A stretch of 18,935 nucleotides of DNA from Dehalococcoidia bacterium (lineage in GTDB: Bacteria > Chloroflexota > Dehalococcoidia > E44-bin15 > DAOWNJ01), in NCBI GenBank assembly GCA_030642645.1, contig DAOWNJ010000004.1, positions 1 to 18,935 on the forward strand, given 5' to 3'. The notes under the pieces are model-generated. The model was not told where the DNA came from. It worked only from the letters and a program-made list of their open reading frames with translations, and searched no databases. Of this stretch, positions 5,982 through 13,068 are shown piece after piece (position 1 is the stretch's first letter; the number at the start of each line of letters is the position of its first letter). The position numbers and the translations under genes are program-made.

Positions 5982-7863
5982 GGAGTGGGAGGGGCTGAGG
6001 AATAGCGGGAGGCCCTTGATCCTCATCGGAACTGCTACCTGCGGCAGGGCCGCCGGTGCAATGGAGGTTCTCGAGAGGATAGAGAGGGAGCTTGGGGAGC
6101 GGGGCATCGATGCTGATGTAGTCCAGGTTGGTTGCATGGGGCATTGTTATGCTGAGCCCTTGATTGCGATAGCTAAGCCAGGATACCCCCCCATCCTGTA
6201 TGGCTATGTGACGCAGGGGACAGCATCTCAGCTCATCGAGAACTTTATACTTGGTGATGACCCCTGTCTTGAGTTCGCCCTTGGTGCCCTTGAGGAGAAC
6301 GAGCTCATCCCCACCATCTTCGATATGCCCCGTTTCAGGTATGAGAGGCGCATCCTCCTTGAAAGGTGTGGATTCATAGACCCTCAGAATATAGACCACT
6401 ACATCGCAAATGGGGGATATTCGGCCCTGGTGAAGGCGCTTGAGATGACCTCTGATGAGGTCATCGAGGGGGTGAGGAGATCGGGGCTGAGGGGGAGGGG
6501 TGGGGCCGGCTTCCCCACTGGTGAGAAGTTTGGGATATGCCGAGAAGCAGAGGGAGAGCCAAAGTACCTCATCTGTAATGGCGATGAGGGGGACCCCGGG
6601 GCATTTATGGACCGGGCGATACTTGAGAGTGACCCTCAATCGGTGATCGAGGGGATGACCATCGCCGCCTATGCTGTTGGGGCATTACATGGCTATATCT
6701 ATGTGAGGGCTGAATACCCGCTGGCGGTTGAGCGGGTGAGATTTGCCTTGAGGCAGGCTGAGGGGTTGGGACTTCTGGGTCAGGATATACTGGGTAGTGG
6801 ATTCAGCTTCGGTATCGAGCTCGTGAGAGGCTCGGGGGCATTCGTCTGTGGGGAGGAGACGGCCTTGATCGCCTCGATAGAGGGGGGGAGGGGGGTGCCC
6901 CACCCCAGACCCCCGTTCCCTGCCACCAGCGGCCTATGGGGGAAGCCTACCTTGATCAACAATGTGAAGACCCTCTCAATTATCCCCCATATCATCTCCA
7001 AAGGTGCTGATTGGTATAGTAGCATCGGCACGGAGAAAAGCAAGGGGACAGCGGTCTTCGCCCTGGCGGGGAAGGTAATAAACACCGGTCTGGCTGAGGT
7101 CCCTATGGGGACAACCCTTCGGGATATAATCTATGGGGTGGGGGGGGGCATCCCCGGGGGGAAGCGTTTCAAGGCGGTTCAGATTGGAGGGCCGTCGGGT
7201 GGTTTTCTCCCAGAAAGCATGCCGGATATACCAGTTGACTTCGACTCCCTCACTGAGGCCGGGGTGATGATGGGCTCTGGTGGAATGGTGATACTGGATG
7301 AGGATAACTGCATGGTGGAGGCCGCACGCTATCTTCTGGATTTCACCCAGAGGGAGTCCTGCGGGAAGTGCACCATGTGCCGGCTGGGGACAAAGCAGAT
7401 GCTGAATATACTCGAGGATATTACCAACGGTGAGGGAAGGCTTGAGGATTTAGGGCTTCTAATGGAGCTGGCTCAGGATGTAAGGGATGGGTCCCTCTGT
7501 GGCCTGGGAAGGACCGCCCCAAATCCGGTTCTGACCTCTCTCTCCTACTTTCGGGACGAGTATGAGGCGCACATCATTGAGAAGAGGTGCCCGGCCCTGG
7601 TTTGTGAGAAGCTCATTAGCTACTATATCCTCCCTGAGAGGTGCGAGAGGAGCTGCGATGCCTGTGTTGGTAGCTGCTCTGTTGAGGCGATATATGCCGG
7701 AAAGGGGGGGGTTAAGGTGATCGATCAGGAGAAGTGCGTTAAGTGCGGGATATGCCTTGATTCCTGTCCCCCACAGTATAGCGCGATTGTGAAGCTATCG
7801 CCGCTGAGCCTTGTGCCCCCTGAGGAAAAGAAACCTGAGAAGAGTGAAGAGGGTGACGGTTAA
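5947..7863 (+). CDS. NuoF/HoxF-like NAD(P)H-binding flavoprotein with C-terminal ferredoxin domain
   Basis: From the ATG at 5947 the protein has 638 residues. Domains in order: a thioredoxin-like N-terminus with three cysteines (TCGRAAGA, GCMGHC); the FMN/NADH-binding 51-kDa core (GLRGRGGAGFPTG at about 180, NGDEGDPGAF at about 211, GGRGVPHPRPPFP); an SLBB segment; the [4Fe-4S] site ESCGKCTMC plus Cys518; and a C-terminal two-cluster ferredoxin domain (about 566-607). The architecture is that of HydB, HoxF and NADH:ferredoxin-type flavin subunits, not minimal respiratory NuoF. The first C-terminal cluster reads C-x3-C-x2-C-x3-C instead of C-x2-C-x2-C-x3-C. An ATG at 5935 is possible, but AAAGGGAG precedes 5947. 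It overlaps the E subunit by 35 bp. It likely moves electrons between NAD(P)H and ferredoxin or an unseen catalytic partner. Confidence 0.95.
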   Translation: MIFEEIRDRAIREWEGLRNSGRPLILIGTATCGRAAGAMEVLERIERELGERGIDADVVQVGCMGHCYAEPLIAIAKPGYPPILYGYVTQGTASQLIENFILGDDPCLEFALGALEENELIPTIFDMPRFRYERRILLERCGFIDPQNIDHYIANGGYSALVKALEMTSDEVIEGVRRSGLRGRGGAGFPTGEKFGICREAEGEPKYLICNGDEGDPGAFMDRAILESDPQSVIEGMTIAAYAVGALHGYIYVRAEYPLAVERVRFALRQAEGLGLLGQDILGSGFSFGIELVRGSGAFVCGEETALIASIEGGRGVPHPRPPFPATSGLWGKPTLINNVKTLSIIPHIISKGADWYSSIGTEKSKGTAVFALAGKVINTGLAEVPMGTTLRDIIYGVGGGIPGGKRFKAVQIGGPSGGFLPESMPDIPVDFDSLTEAGVMMGSGGMVILDEDNCMVEAARYLLDFTQRESCGKCTMCRLGTKQMLNILEDITNGEGRLEDLGLLMELAQDVRDGSLCGLGRTAPNPVLTSLSYFRDEYEAHIIEKRCPALVCEKLISYYILPERCERSCDACVGSCSVEAIYAGKGGVKVIDQEKCVKCGICLDSCPPQYSAIVKLSPLSLVPPEEKKPEKSEEGDG

Positions 7864-7997
7864 TGAGCCCAGTTGTGGAGCAGGTGATCTGGGTGGGGGT
7901 CTTTTTCCTGAGGATGGGGATCTCCGGGGTGCCGGAGCTTTTCAGAAAATATGAACGGGCCTATGAGATAACCTCCGTTTGGGTAAGAAACGGATGA
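7863..7997 (+). CDS. Small hypothetical protein (44 aa)
   Basis: The ATG at 7863 shares one base with the NuoF-like stop (TAATG), the classic layout for translational reinitiation. The product of 44 residues begins MSPVVEQVIWVGVFFLRMG and ends ITSVWVRNG. It has one short hydrophobic stretch (about residues 8-17) and a charged middle (ELFRKYERAYE), suggesting a small membrane-associated or amphipathic peptide. Its stop overlaps another ATG at 7994 (ATGA). I do not recognise a family. The tight coupling on both sides argues that it is translated, and it could be a small accessory or membrane-anchoring piece of the electron-transfer complex, which is inference. Confidence 0.55.
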   Translation: MSPVVEQVIWVGVFFLRMGISGVPELFRKYERAYEITSVWVRNG

Positions 7998-8118
7998 ACA
8001 TGAAAGGTATAAAAATAAGGTATCACGCTTCTTCCCGGCTTACCTCTGGATAGCGCTAATTGCACTGGTAGCTGTGATAATAGCGTTTTTAGCTCTGGGC
8101 TTGATGCCCCTTATTTGA
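7994..8118 (+). pseudogene. Frameshifted single-TM small protein (about 41 aa)
   Basis: An ATG at 7994 overlaps the previous stop (ATGA) but its frame closes at 8053 after 19 codons. In another frame the rest encodes a clear membrane helix, RFFPAYLWIALIALVAVI continuing to AFLALGLMPLI, ending at TGA 8116-8118 just before the HoxU-like ATG at 8122. That frame has no usable start of its own. Adding one A to the five-A run at 8011-8015 joins the two into a 41-residue protein starting MNMKGIKNKVSRFF and ending in one transmembrane helix. The break may be a sequencing or assembly error, a real mutation, or slippage on the A-run. No family is recognised. Confidence 0.55.
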
Positions 8119-8121
8119 AAA

Positions 8122-8778
8122 ATGAGTAAAGTCACCCTGACCATCGATGGCATCCAGATCGAGGCCCAAAAGGGCGAGAAGGTTCTCTGGGCTGCGCTTG
8201 AGGGTGGGATCTATATCCCCAGCCTCTGCGCTGTCCGTGGGCTTGAGCCGCCGTTTGCCGCCTGCCGGCTCTGCTTCGTCGAGATAGAGGGGAGGGGCAT
8301 CGTCACCTCCTGCACTGAGACCGTCGCCGATGGGATGGTGGTCTATACTAACACGCCCAGGGTAAAAAGGCTCCGTCGCACTGCATTTGAGCTTCTCCTC
8401 TCCCATCATGACACCGATTGCAGCTCGTGCCCAGGGCACGGGAATTGTGAGTTGCAGAGGATCGCCTCCCGCCTCGGCCTCAAGCTAAGGCAAAATCGAT
8501 TCAGGCCTGTCCCTATCTCCTACCCGATAGACTCAAGTCATCCCCTTATTACCTATGACCCCAATAGGTGCATACTTTGCGGGAAGTGCGTCTGGGTGTG
8601 CAACGAGCGCGGCAGTGGTGTCCTCAATTTCGCCTTCAGGGGGATTGATACCGTGGTCACCACATTCTTCGGCCTTCCCCTGGCTGATTCCGGCTGCAAC
8701 TCATGCCTTGAGTGCGCCGCTGTTTGCCCTGTGGGTGCAATAGCGCTGAAGAGGGATGTCAGACCTCCTCGATCTTGA
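8122..8778 (+). CDS. HoxU/NuoG-N-terminal-like iron-sulfur subunit
   Basis: The 218-residue protein carries the electron-wire module found at the N-terminus of NuoG and [FeFe]-hydrogenases and alone in HoxU. A plant-type [2Fe-2S] domain has ligands Cys36, Cys48, Cys51 and Cys64. A His-ligated [4Fe-4S] site follows (His96-x3-Cys100-x2-Cys103-x5-Cys109). Two ferredoxin-type clusters follow (Cys150/153/156/160 and Cys192/195/198/202). It ends right after the last cluster, so no molybdopterin or H-cluster domain is attached. With the E and F proteins upstream it completes a HoxEFU-type diaphorase. No Shine-Dalgarno is visible, consistent with coupling to the small ORFs upstream. The 3' end overlaps the convergent pyruvate kinase gene by 20 bp. 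Confidence 0.93.
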   Translation: MSKVTLTIDGIQIEAQKGEKVLWAALEGGIYIPSLCAVRGLEPPFAACRLCFVEIEGRGIVTSCTETVADGMVVYTNTPRVKRLRRTAFELLLSHHDTDCSSCPGHGNCELQRIASRLGLKLRQNRFRPVPISYPIDSSHPLITYDPNRCILCGKCVWVCNERGSGVLNFAFRGIDTVVTTFFGLPLADSGCNSCLECAAVCPVGAIALKRDVRPPRS

Positions 8779-10174
8779 CCAGATTAGTGCTTCCTGGCTC
8801 TCCAATGGGGAGGCCGCTTGTGATGACGATGAGCTCACCCTTCTTTGCGACCCCGGTCTCCAGTGCCAATTCCTTTCCCTGAGAGAGGAGGGCCTCCACG
8901 GTTGGGGGCTGGGGCATCTCGAAGGTATTTACCCCCCAGGATAGGGCCAGCCTTCTTCCCGTGGCGCTATAGGGTGTTATAGCCAGGATGGGGACGCCAG
9001 GGCGATATTTTGCCACCCTCAGGGCGGTGCTCCCAAGGGTGGTGAATATAACTATAGCTGCTGCGCCTAGCTGGTGGGCGATGTGGCAGGCAGCGTAGCT
9101 AGTGGCATCGCTTGCCTCCGGCAGCAGGTCTGCTTCCTTCTTGAGCAGCATCTCGTTATAGGGCAGGGCGGTCTCTGTCTGGAGGGCTATCCTTGACATC
9201 ATAGCCGCAGCCTCGACAGGATACCTCCCAACGGCTGTCTCCCCGGAGAGCATAATTGCATCGGTGCCATCAAAGATGGCGTTTGCCACATCGGCAGCCT
9301 CGGCACGGGTGGGCGAGACGGAATTCATCATAGATTCAAGCATCTGGGTGGCAGTGATAACTGGCTTGCCCAGGCGGTTGCACTTGCGGATGATCTCCTT
9401 TTGTGCCAGGGTTACCCTCTCGATCCCTATCTCCACACCAAGGTCGCCTCGTGCTACCATAGCGCCATCAGCCACCTGTAGGATGCCGTCGATATTCTCC
9501 AGGGCCTCCCGCCTCTCTATCTTGGCTATCACCGGGACATCGGCCCCCCTCTCCTCGATAATCTTCTTCACATTGAGCACATCGGCGGCCCCGGTGACAA
9601 AGGAGAGGGCGATGAAGTCAACCCCCTCTCGGATGCCGAAGAGGATAAAGTCCTCTTCGGCGCTAATGGTAAAGGGGAGGGGAGCCCCTGGTATGTTGAC
9701 CCCCCTCTGGGGGCGCATCGTCCCACCGACAAGCACCCGGCACCGTATATCGGTTTCTGTTACTGCCTCGGCCTCCAGTTTTATGGCCCCGTCGTTCAGA
9801 AAGACAGTGCTGCCTGGTTGGACAATCTGAGGCAGGTAAGAGGGGCTAACCGTCATCCTATCCTTATCCCCTGGCATATCCGTGGTGGTGAGTACTAGGT
9901 CTGCCCCGCTCTCAAGCGTTACACTTTCCTCTTTGAGTCTCCCTGTCCTGCACTTCGGCCCAGGGAGGTCCTGGAGGATAGCCACATGCTGCTTTAGCTC
10001 TGAGGCAGTCCTGCGGACAGCATCGATGGAATGGGTATGCTCTTGGTAATCGCCATGGGAGAAGTTAATCCGTGCCACATTCATCCCCGCCCCGATCAGC
10101 CCCTTAACGGTATCGGGTGAGCTGGTGGCTGGACCCAGGGTGCAAACTATCTTTGTTCTTGGACTGTTTGTCAT
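8759..10174 (-). CDS. pyk: Pyruvate kinase
   Basis: This 471-residue enzyme converts phosphoenolpyruvate and ADP to pyruvate and ATP, the last step of glycolysis. The N-terminal barrel shows KIVCTLGPA, the substrate and cation residues Arg35, Asn37 and Ser39 (ARINFSHG), DLPGPK (69-74), the catalytic Lys218 (IAKIE), ARGDLGVEIG (241-250) and the signature ATQMLESM (275-282). The B domain lies at about 75-170, and the C-terminal domain includes TTLGSTALRVAKYRPGVPILAITP. Length is normal for a short bacterial type lacking the extra PEP-utiliser domain. It is alone on its strand, convergent with the HoxU-like gene and divergent from korD. The ATG has no Shine-Dalgarno, and a TATACT lies only seven bases upstream, suggesting a leaderless mRNA. 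Confidence 0.97.
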   Translation of the reverse strand: MTNSPRTKIVCTLGPATSSPDTVKGLIGAGMNVARINFSHGDYQEHTHSIDAVRRTASELKQHVAILQDLPGPKCRTGRLKEESVTLESGADLVLTTTDMPGDKDRMTVSPSYLPQIVQPGSTVFLNDGAIKLEAEAVTETDIRCRVLVGGTMRPQRGVNIPGAPLPFTISAEEDFILFGIREGVDFIALSFVTGAADVLNVKKIIEERGADVPVIAKIERREALENIDGILQVADGAMVARGDLGVEIGIERVTLAQKEIIRKCNRLGKPVITATQMLESMMNSVSPTRAEAADVANAIFDGTDAIMLSGETAVGRYPVEAAAMMSRIALQTETALPYNEMLLKKEADLLPEASDATSYAACHIAHQLGAAAIVIFTTLGSTALRVAKYRPGVPILAITPYSATGRRLALSWGVNTFEMPQPPTVEALLSQGKELALETGVAKKGELIVITSGLPIGEPGSTNLVKIEEV

Positions 10175-10181
10175 TTTTTAT

Positions 10182-10187
10182 AGTATA
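10182..10187 (-). promoter_or_regulatory. Putative -10 element for pyk (leaderless transcript?)
   Basis: TATACT on the minus strand ends seven bases before the pyk ATG (10174), about the distance from a -10 box to a transcription start. No Shine-Dalgarno is visible in the 25 bases upstream. The -35 is poor: TTTTCA at 15 bases or TTGATT at 21 bases spacing. The element is therefore tentative. Confidence 0.35.
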
Positions 10188-10235
10188 TCACATATAGACA
10201 TCTGAAAAATCAATCCTGCCATACCCTCTTGGTGA

Positions 10236-10265
10236 TTGCCTCAAGACCAGTTCATGTGCTAATAT
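10236..10265 (+). promoter_or_regulatory. Putative promoter of the korDABC operon
   Basis: TTGCCT (10236-10241) and TAATAT (10260-10265) are separated by 18 bases; each matches four of six consensus positions. Transcription would start near 10272, almost at the leader ORF, leaving a very short leader. A weak assignment, but no better pair is seen in the 132-bp divergent gap. Confidence 0.3.
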
Positions 10266-10274
10266 AGGAGTGAG

Positions 10275-10307
10275 ATGGCTTGTCGCTTTGACCGGAGCAT
10301 GCCTTAG
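10275..10307 (+). CDS. Ten-codon leader ORF upstream of korD
   Basis: AGGAG at 10266-10270 is followed by ATG at 10275 and ten codons, MACRFDRSMP, ending at TAG 10305-10307. The stop shares its last base with the korD GTG (TAGTG). The Shine-Dalgarno for this mini-ORF is better than any directly before korD, so ribosomes may load here and reinitiate at the GTG. It could be a translational coupling leader; a chance ORF remains possible. Confidence 0.4.
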   Translation: MACRFDRSMP

Positions 10308-10510
10308 TGGAAACCCAGAAAGTGATTATTTATCCTCGCTTGTGCAAGCGCTGCGATATATGCATAGCTTTCTGTCATAGAAATGCTCTCGAGAAGGGTG
10401 AGGATGGCTACCCTCGTCTGGTGAGGAATGAGCTTTGCAATAGCTGCGGCCTGTGTGAGGTCCTCTGTCCCGATTTCGCCATTTCTGTTGTAGGGAGACA
10501 TAGAGGTTGA
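10307..10510 (+). CDS. korD: 2-oxoacid:ferredoxin oxidoreductase delta (ferredoxin) subunit
   Basis: The 67-residue protein is a two-cluster [4Fe-4S] ferredoxin with ligand sets CKRCDICIAFC and CNSCGLCEVLC; the residue after the last Cys of the first set is His rather than Pro. As the delta subunit it collects electrons from the catalytic alpha-beta-gamma core and passes them to free ferredoxin. It starts at GTG; no ATG is available in frame because an upstream stop intervenes. A moderate GGAG lies nine bases before the GTG, and a leader ORF stop overlaps it. The gene ends in TGA overlapping the TTG start of the alpha gene (TTGA). Position as first gene of a D-A-B-C set supports the assignment over a generic ferredoxin. 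Confidence 0.9.
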   Translation: METQKVIIYPRLCKRCDICIAFCHRNALEKGEDGYPRLVRNELCNSCGLCEVLCPDFAISVVGRHRG

Positions 10511-11637
10511 AGGCGAGAGTGAGTGGTGGGGCGGCTCTCATGCAGGGCAATGAGGCGGTGGCCGCAGGTGCCCTGGCAGCGGGGCTCGGTTTTTTTGCCA
10601 ACTATCCGATAACACCAGCTAATGAGATCTCTCGGGTGCTCTCCCGTGAACTCCCCCTGAGGGGTGGGGTATTCATTCAGATGGAGGACGAGATCGCAAG
10701 CATCGCCGCCGTCATCGGGGCCTCCCTTGGTGGGCTTAAGGCCGCTACTGCAACCAGTGGCCCTGGTTTCTCCCTGATGCAGGAGAACATCGGCTATGCC
10801 TCAGCCACTGAGATACCGTGTGTCATCGTTGATGTGCAGCGGGGAGGGCCGAGCACCGGGATGCCTACCAGACCCTCTCAGGGGGATGTGATGCAGGCAC
10901 GGTGGGGGGCCCATGGTGACCACCCTATCATTGTCCTTTACCCTAGCTCTGTATCCGAGACCTACGAGCTCACCATCCGCGCCTTCAATCTCTCTGAGCG
11001 CTATCGGACGCCTGTTATATTGCTCATGGACGAGGTGGTGGCACACATGCGAGAGAGGGTGATGCTGCCCCTTCCTGAGGTTGAAGTAGTGCCTCGCTCC
11101 AAGCCCAAGGTGCCCCCTGAGATGTATTTCCCATATGAGGATGGGGACAACGATGTCCCACCTCTGGCTAGCTTTGGCGAAGGCTATCGCTACAACATAA
11201 CGGGTCTCTTTCATGACAGGCTTGGGTTCCCCACCCTCCGCCCGGATGAGATCAACCCCTGGCTTAAAAGGCTTTTTGGTAAGATCGAGACAAACCTTGA
11301 GGATATAGTATGGTGCGAGCAGGAGCTCATCGAGGATGCCGAGGTAGTCCTGGTTGCCTATGGTGCCACCGCTCGCTCGGCGCGCCATGCGATGAAGCTG
11401 GCTCGGGATCGGGGGGAGGCGGTGGGGATGATAAAGCCTCTTACACTATGGCCTTTCCCCCATATAGAGTCAATCGCAGAAAGGGCTAGAAGGATAATCG
11501 TAGTGGAGATGAATCGAGGGCAGATATTAGGGGAGGTGGAGCGGCTGGTGCATGGCAAGGCCGAGGTATTGGGCGTTAACCGCATGGATGGTGAGATGGT
11601 CACCCCACTTGAGATCCTCCATGCCCTGGAGATATAG
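10507..11637 (+). CDS. korA: 2-oxoacid:ferredoxin oxidoreductase alpha subunit (2-oxoglutarate type)
   Basis: This 376-residue subunit belongs to the alpha family of 2-oxoglutarate and related 2-oxoacid ferredoxin oxidoreductases, which oxidatively decarboxylate 2-oxoacids to acyl-CoA and reduce ferredoxin, or run in reverse to fix CO2. Motifs include FANYPITPANEI near the N-terminus, TSGPGFSLMQENIGYA, the signature VDVQRGGPSTGMPTRPSQGD, and a C-terminal domain with VVLVAYGATARSA. The TTG start at 10507 overlaps the korD stop by four bases with AGAGG just upstream; GTG at 10519 or ATG at 10540 are less likely because residues from GGAALMQGNEAVAAGA look conserved. The gamma domain is a separate gene here. 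Substrate is inferred from family resemblance; branched-chain or aryl 2-oxoacids cannot be excluded. Confidence 0.93.
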   Translation: MKARVSGGAALMQGNEAVAAGALAAGLGFFANYPITPANEISRVLSRELPLRGGVFIQMEDEIASIAAVIGASLGGLKAATATSGPGFSLMQENIGYASATEIPCVIVDVQRGGPSTGMPTRPSQGDVMQARWGAHGDHPIIVLYPSSVSETYELTIRAFNLSERYRTPVILLMDEVVAHMRERVMLPLPEVEVVPRSKPKVPPEMYFPYEDGDNDVPPLASFGEGYRYNITGLFHDRLGFPTLRPDEINPWLKRLFGKIETNLEDIVWCEQELIEDAEVVLVAYGATARSARHAMKLARDRGEAVGMIKPLTLWPFPHIESIAERARRIIVVEMNRGQILGEVERLVHGKAEVLGVNRMDGEMVTPLEILHALEI

Positions 11638-12453
11638 GTGATGGACGCAATTGATGAGCGCAAATATCTACGCCTGAACAGGTTTCCGACTATATGGTGC
11701 CCCGGCTGTGGGATAGGGATTGTCCTCGGGGCTATTATCAGGGCTGTGGCGCGGCTAGGACTGGACAAGGATGAGGTGGCAATGGTCTCAGGCATAGGGT
11801 GTTCGAGCCGCATGGTGGGCTATGTAGATTTCAATACCATCCACGCCACCCATGGGCGTGCCTTGGCCTTTGCCACTGGCCTAAAGCTCGCCAGGCCTGA
11901 GATGCGTGTTATCGTGGTGATGGGCGATGGCGACGCCCTGGCTATTGGTGGAAACCATTTTATACAAGCTGCCAGAAGAAATATTGACCTTACCGCCATC
12001 GTTATCAATAATAGCATCTACGGGATGACGGGTGGTCAGTATGCCCCTACCACGCCCAGGGGTGCGACGGCAACTACAGCCCCATATGGAAATCTTGAGC
12101 CCCCGTTTGATATTCCCGCTCTCGCTGCCTCAGCGGGTGCCCCCTTTGTTGCCCGTAGCACTGTTTATCATGCCATAGAGCTGGACAGGTTTATTGAGCG
12201 TGGCTTGAGGAAGAAGGGCTTTTCGGTGATCGAGGTCCTCAGCGATTGCCCTGTTTTCTATGGAGCGCTCAATGAGATGGGCAGTGCTGTGGACATGCTG
12301 AGGTGGTATCGGGACAACACGATATCGGTGAGAGAGGCTGGTAAGGGAGAGGGTAAGCTGGTGCGTGGCGTATTGGTAGACCGCGACTTGCCTGAGTATA
12401 CTGAAGGGTACCAGAGGCTGGTGGAGAGCCTCAGGGGGAAGGGTGAGGGATGA
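11638..12453 (+). CDS. korB: 2-oxoacid:ferredoxin oxidoreductase beta subunit (TPP-binding)
   Basis: The 271-residue beta subunit binds thiamine diphosphate and a [4Fe-4S] cluster. It opens with the conserved TIWCPGCGIGIVLGAI, followed by GIGCSSRMVGY, HATHGRALAFATGLKLA and the TPP-Mg motif GDGDALAIGGNHFIQAARRN with VINNSIYGMTGGQ. Together with the alpha subunit it forms the active site. The start is GTG at 11638 or the adjacent ATG at 11641; GGAG lies about nine bases before the ATG. It follows korA without a gap and overlaps the gamma gene by four bases (ATGA). C-terminal residues after about 215 are less conserved and charged. Confidence 0.94.
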   Translation: MMDAIDERKYLRLNRFPTIWCPGCGIGIVLGAIIRAVARLGLDKDEVAMVSGIGCSSRMVGYVDFNTIHATHGRALAFATGLKLARPEMRVIVVMGDGDALAIGGNHFIQAARRNIDLTAIVINNSIYGMTGGQYAPTTPRGATATTAPYGNLEPPFDIPALAASAGAPFVARSTVYHAIELDRFIERGLRKKGFSVIEVLSDCPVFYGALNEMGSAVDMLRWYRDNTISVREAGKGEGKLVRGVLVDRDLPEYTEGYQRLVESLRGKGEG

Positions 12454-13016
12454 AGGGGCGCTACGAGGTATGCCTTGCTGGTGAGGGGGGGCAGGGGCTG
12501 GCCCTTGCCGGGCTTGTTCTGGCGGAGGCAGTCGTTTACGGTGGGAAGAACGTGGTTACTACACAGTCCGTCGGAGCCGGGCAGCGGGGAGGAATAAGCC
12601 AGACCAGTATTATTATAAGTGATGGGGAGATTGACTACCCAAAGGTGCTGGCGGCTGACCTCTTTCTGGCTTTGACTCAGAATGCCTTCGACAGGTATCG
12701 CTCTGATGTTGCCAGAGATGGGCTTATTATTGTCGATTCCTCATGTGTTGAGGCGAAGGAGGCTGAGGGTCTCGATATCATTCCGATACCCCTGAGGGAG
12801 ATCACTCTCAAGGCGCTGGGGGAGGCGACAGCTACCAATCTGCTCGCCCTGGGGGTTATTACGGAGCTAACCAGGGCGGTCTCGCGGACAGCCATTCGAG
12901 ATGCGGTGAAAAGGAACCTTCCCCCGAAAAGCCTGGGGCTCAACAAGAAGGCCCTGGAGAAGGGCTTTGAAGTGGGAAGGGCGATAAGGGCTGAGAGAAG
13001 AGCGAAGCCAGTTTGA
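12450..13016 (+). CDS. korC: 2-oxoacid:ferredoxin oxidoreductase gamma subunit
   Basis: The 188-residue protein matches the gamma domain of pyruvate/2-oxoacid ferredoxin oxidoreductases: LAGEGGQGLALAGLVLAEA near the N-terminus, TTQSVGAGQRGGISQTSI, and an FLALTQNAFDRY region. This subunit completes the catalytic heterotetramer. It starts with an ATGA overlap with korB and has an AGGG just upstream. Gene order delta-alpha-beta-gamma in one coupled operon suggests equal expression of all subunits. The stop at 13014-13016 is followed directly by the plsX promoter, so the fatty acid cluster can be transcribed separately. Confidence 0.93.
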   Translation: MKGRYEVCLAGEGGQGLALAGLVLAEAVVYGGKNVVTTQSVGAGQRGGISQTSIIISDGEIDYPKVLAADLFLALTQNAFDRYRSDVARDGLIIVDSSCVEAKEAEGLDIIPIPLREITLKALGEATATNLLALGVITELTRAVSRTAIRDAVKRNLPPKSLGLNKKALEKGFEVGRAIRAERRAKPV

Positions 13017-13045
13017 TTGTGCCTGTTCTACTCACATGATATAAT
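13017..13045 (+). promoter_or_regulatory. Promoter of the plsX fatty-acid operon
   Basis: A perfect TATAAT at 13040-13045 lies 17 bases after TTGTGC (13017-13022), which matches only the TTG half of a -35. Transcription would begin near 13052, leaving a short leader with the Shine-Dalgarno GGAGGTG before the plsX ATG at 13069. Confidence 0.6.
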
Positions 13046-13068
13046 AACACACCCTACGGAGGTGCTTT

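Noticed and set aside
5932..6639. Minus-strand ORF of 235 codons under the NuoF-like gene
   Set aside because: Antisense shadow of conserved NuoF coding sequence; no motif.
9264..9830. Plus-strand ORF of 188 codons inside pyk
   Set aside because: Antisense to a highly conserved pyruvate kinase; no motif.
10190..10200. ACATATAGACA shared between the pyk upstream region and 17037-17047
   Set aside because: A single shared A/T-rich 11-mer in two promoter regions; could be chance, and it does not match the palindromic operator well.
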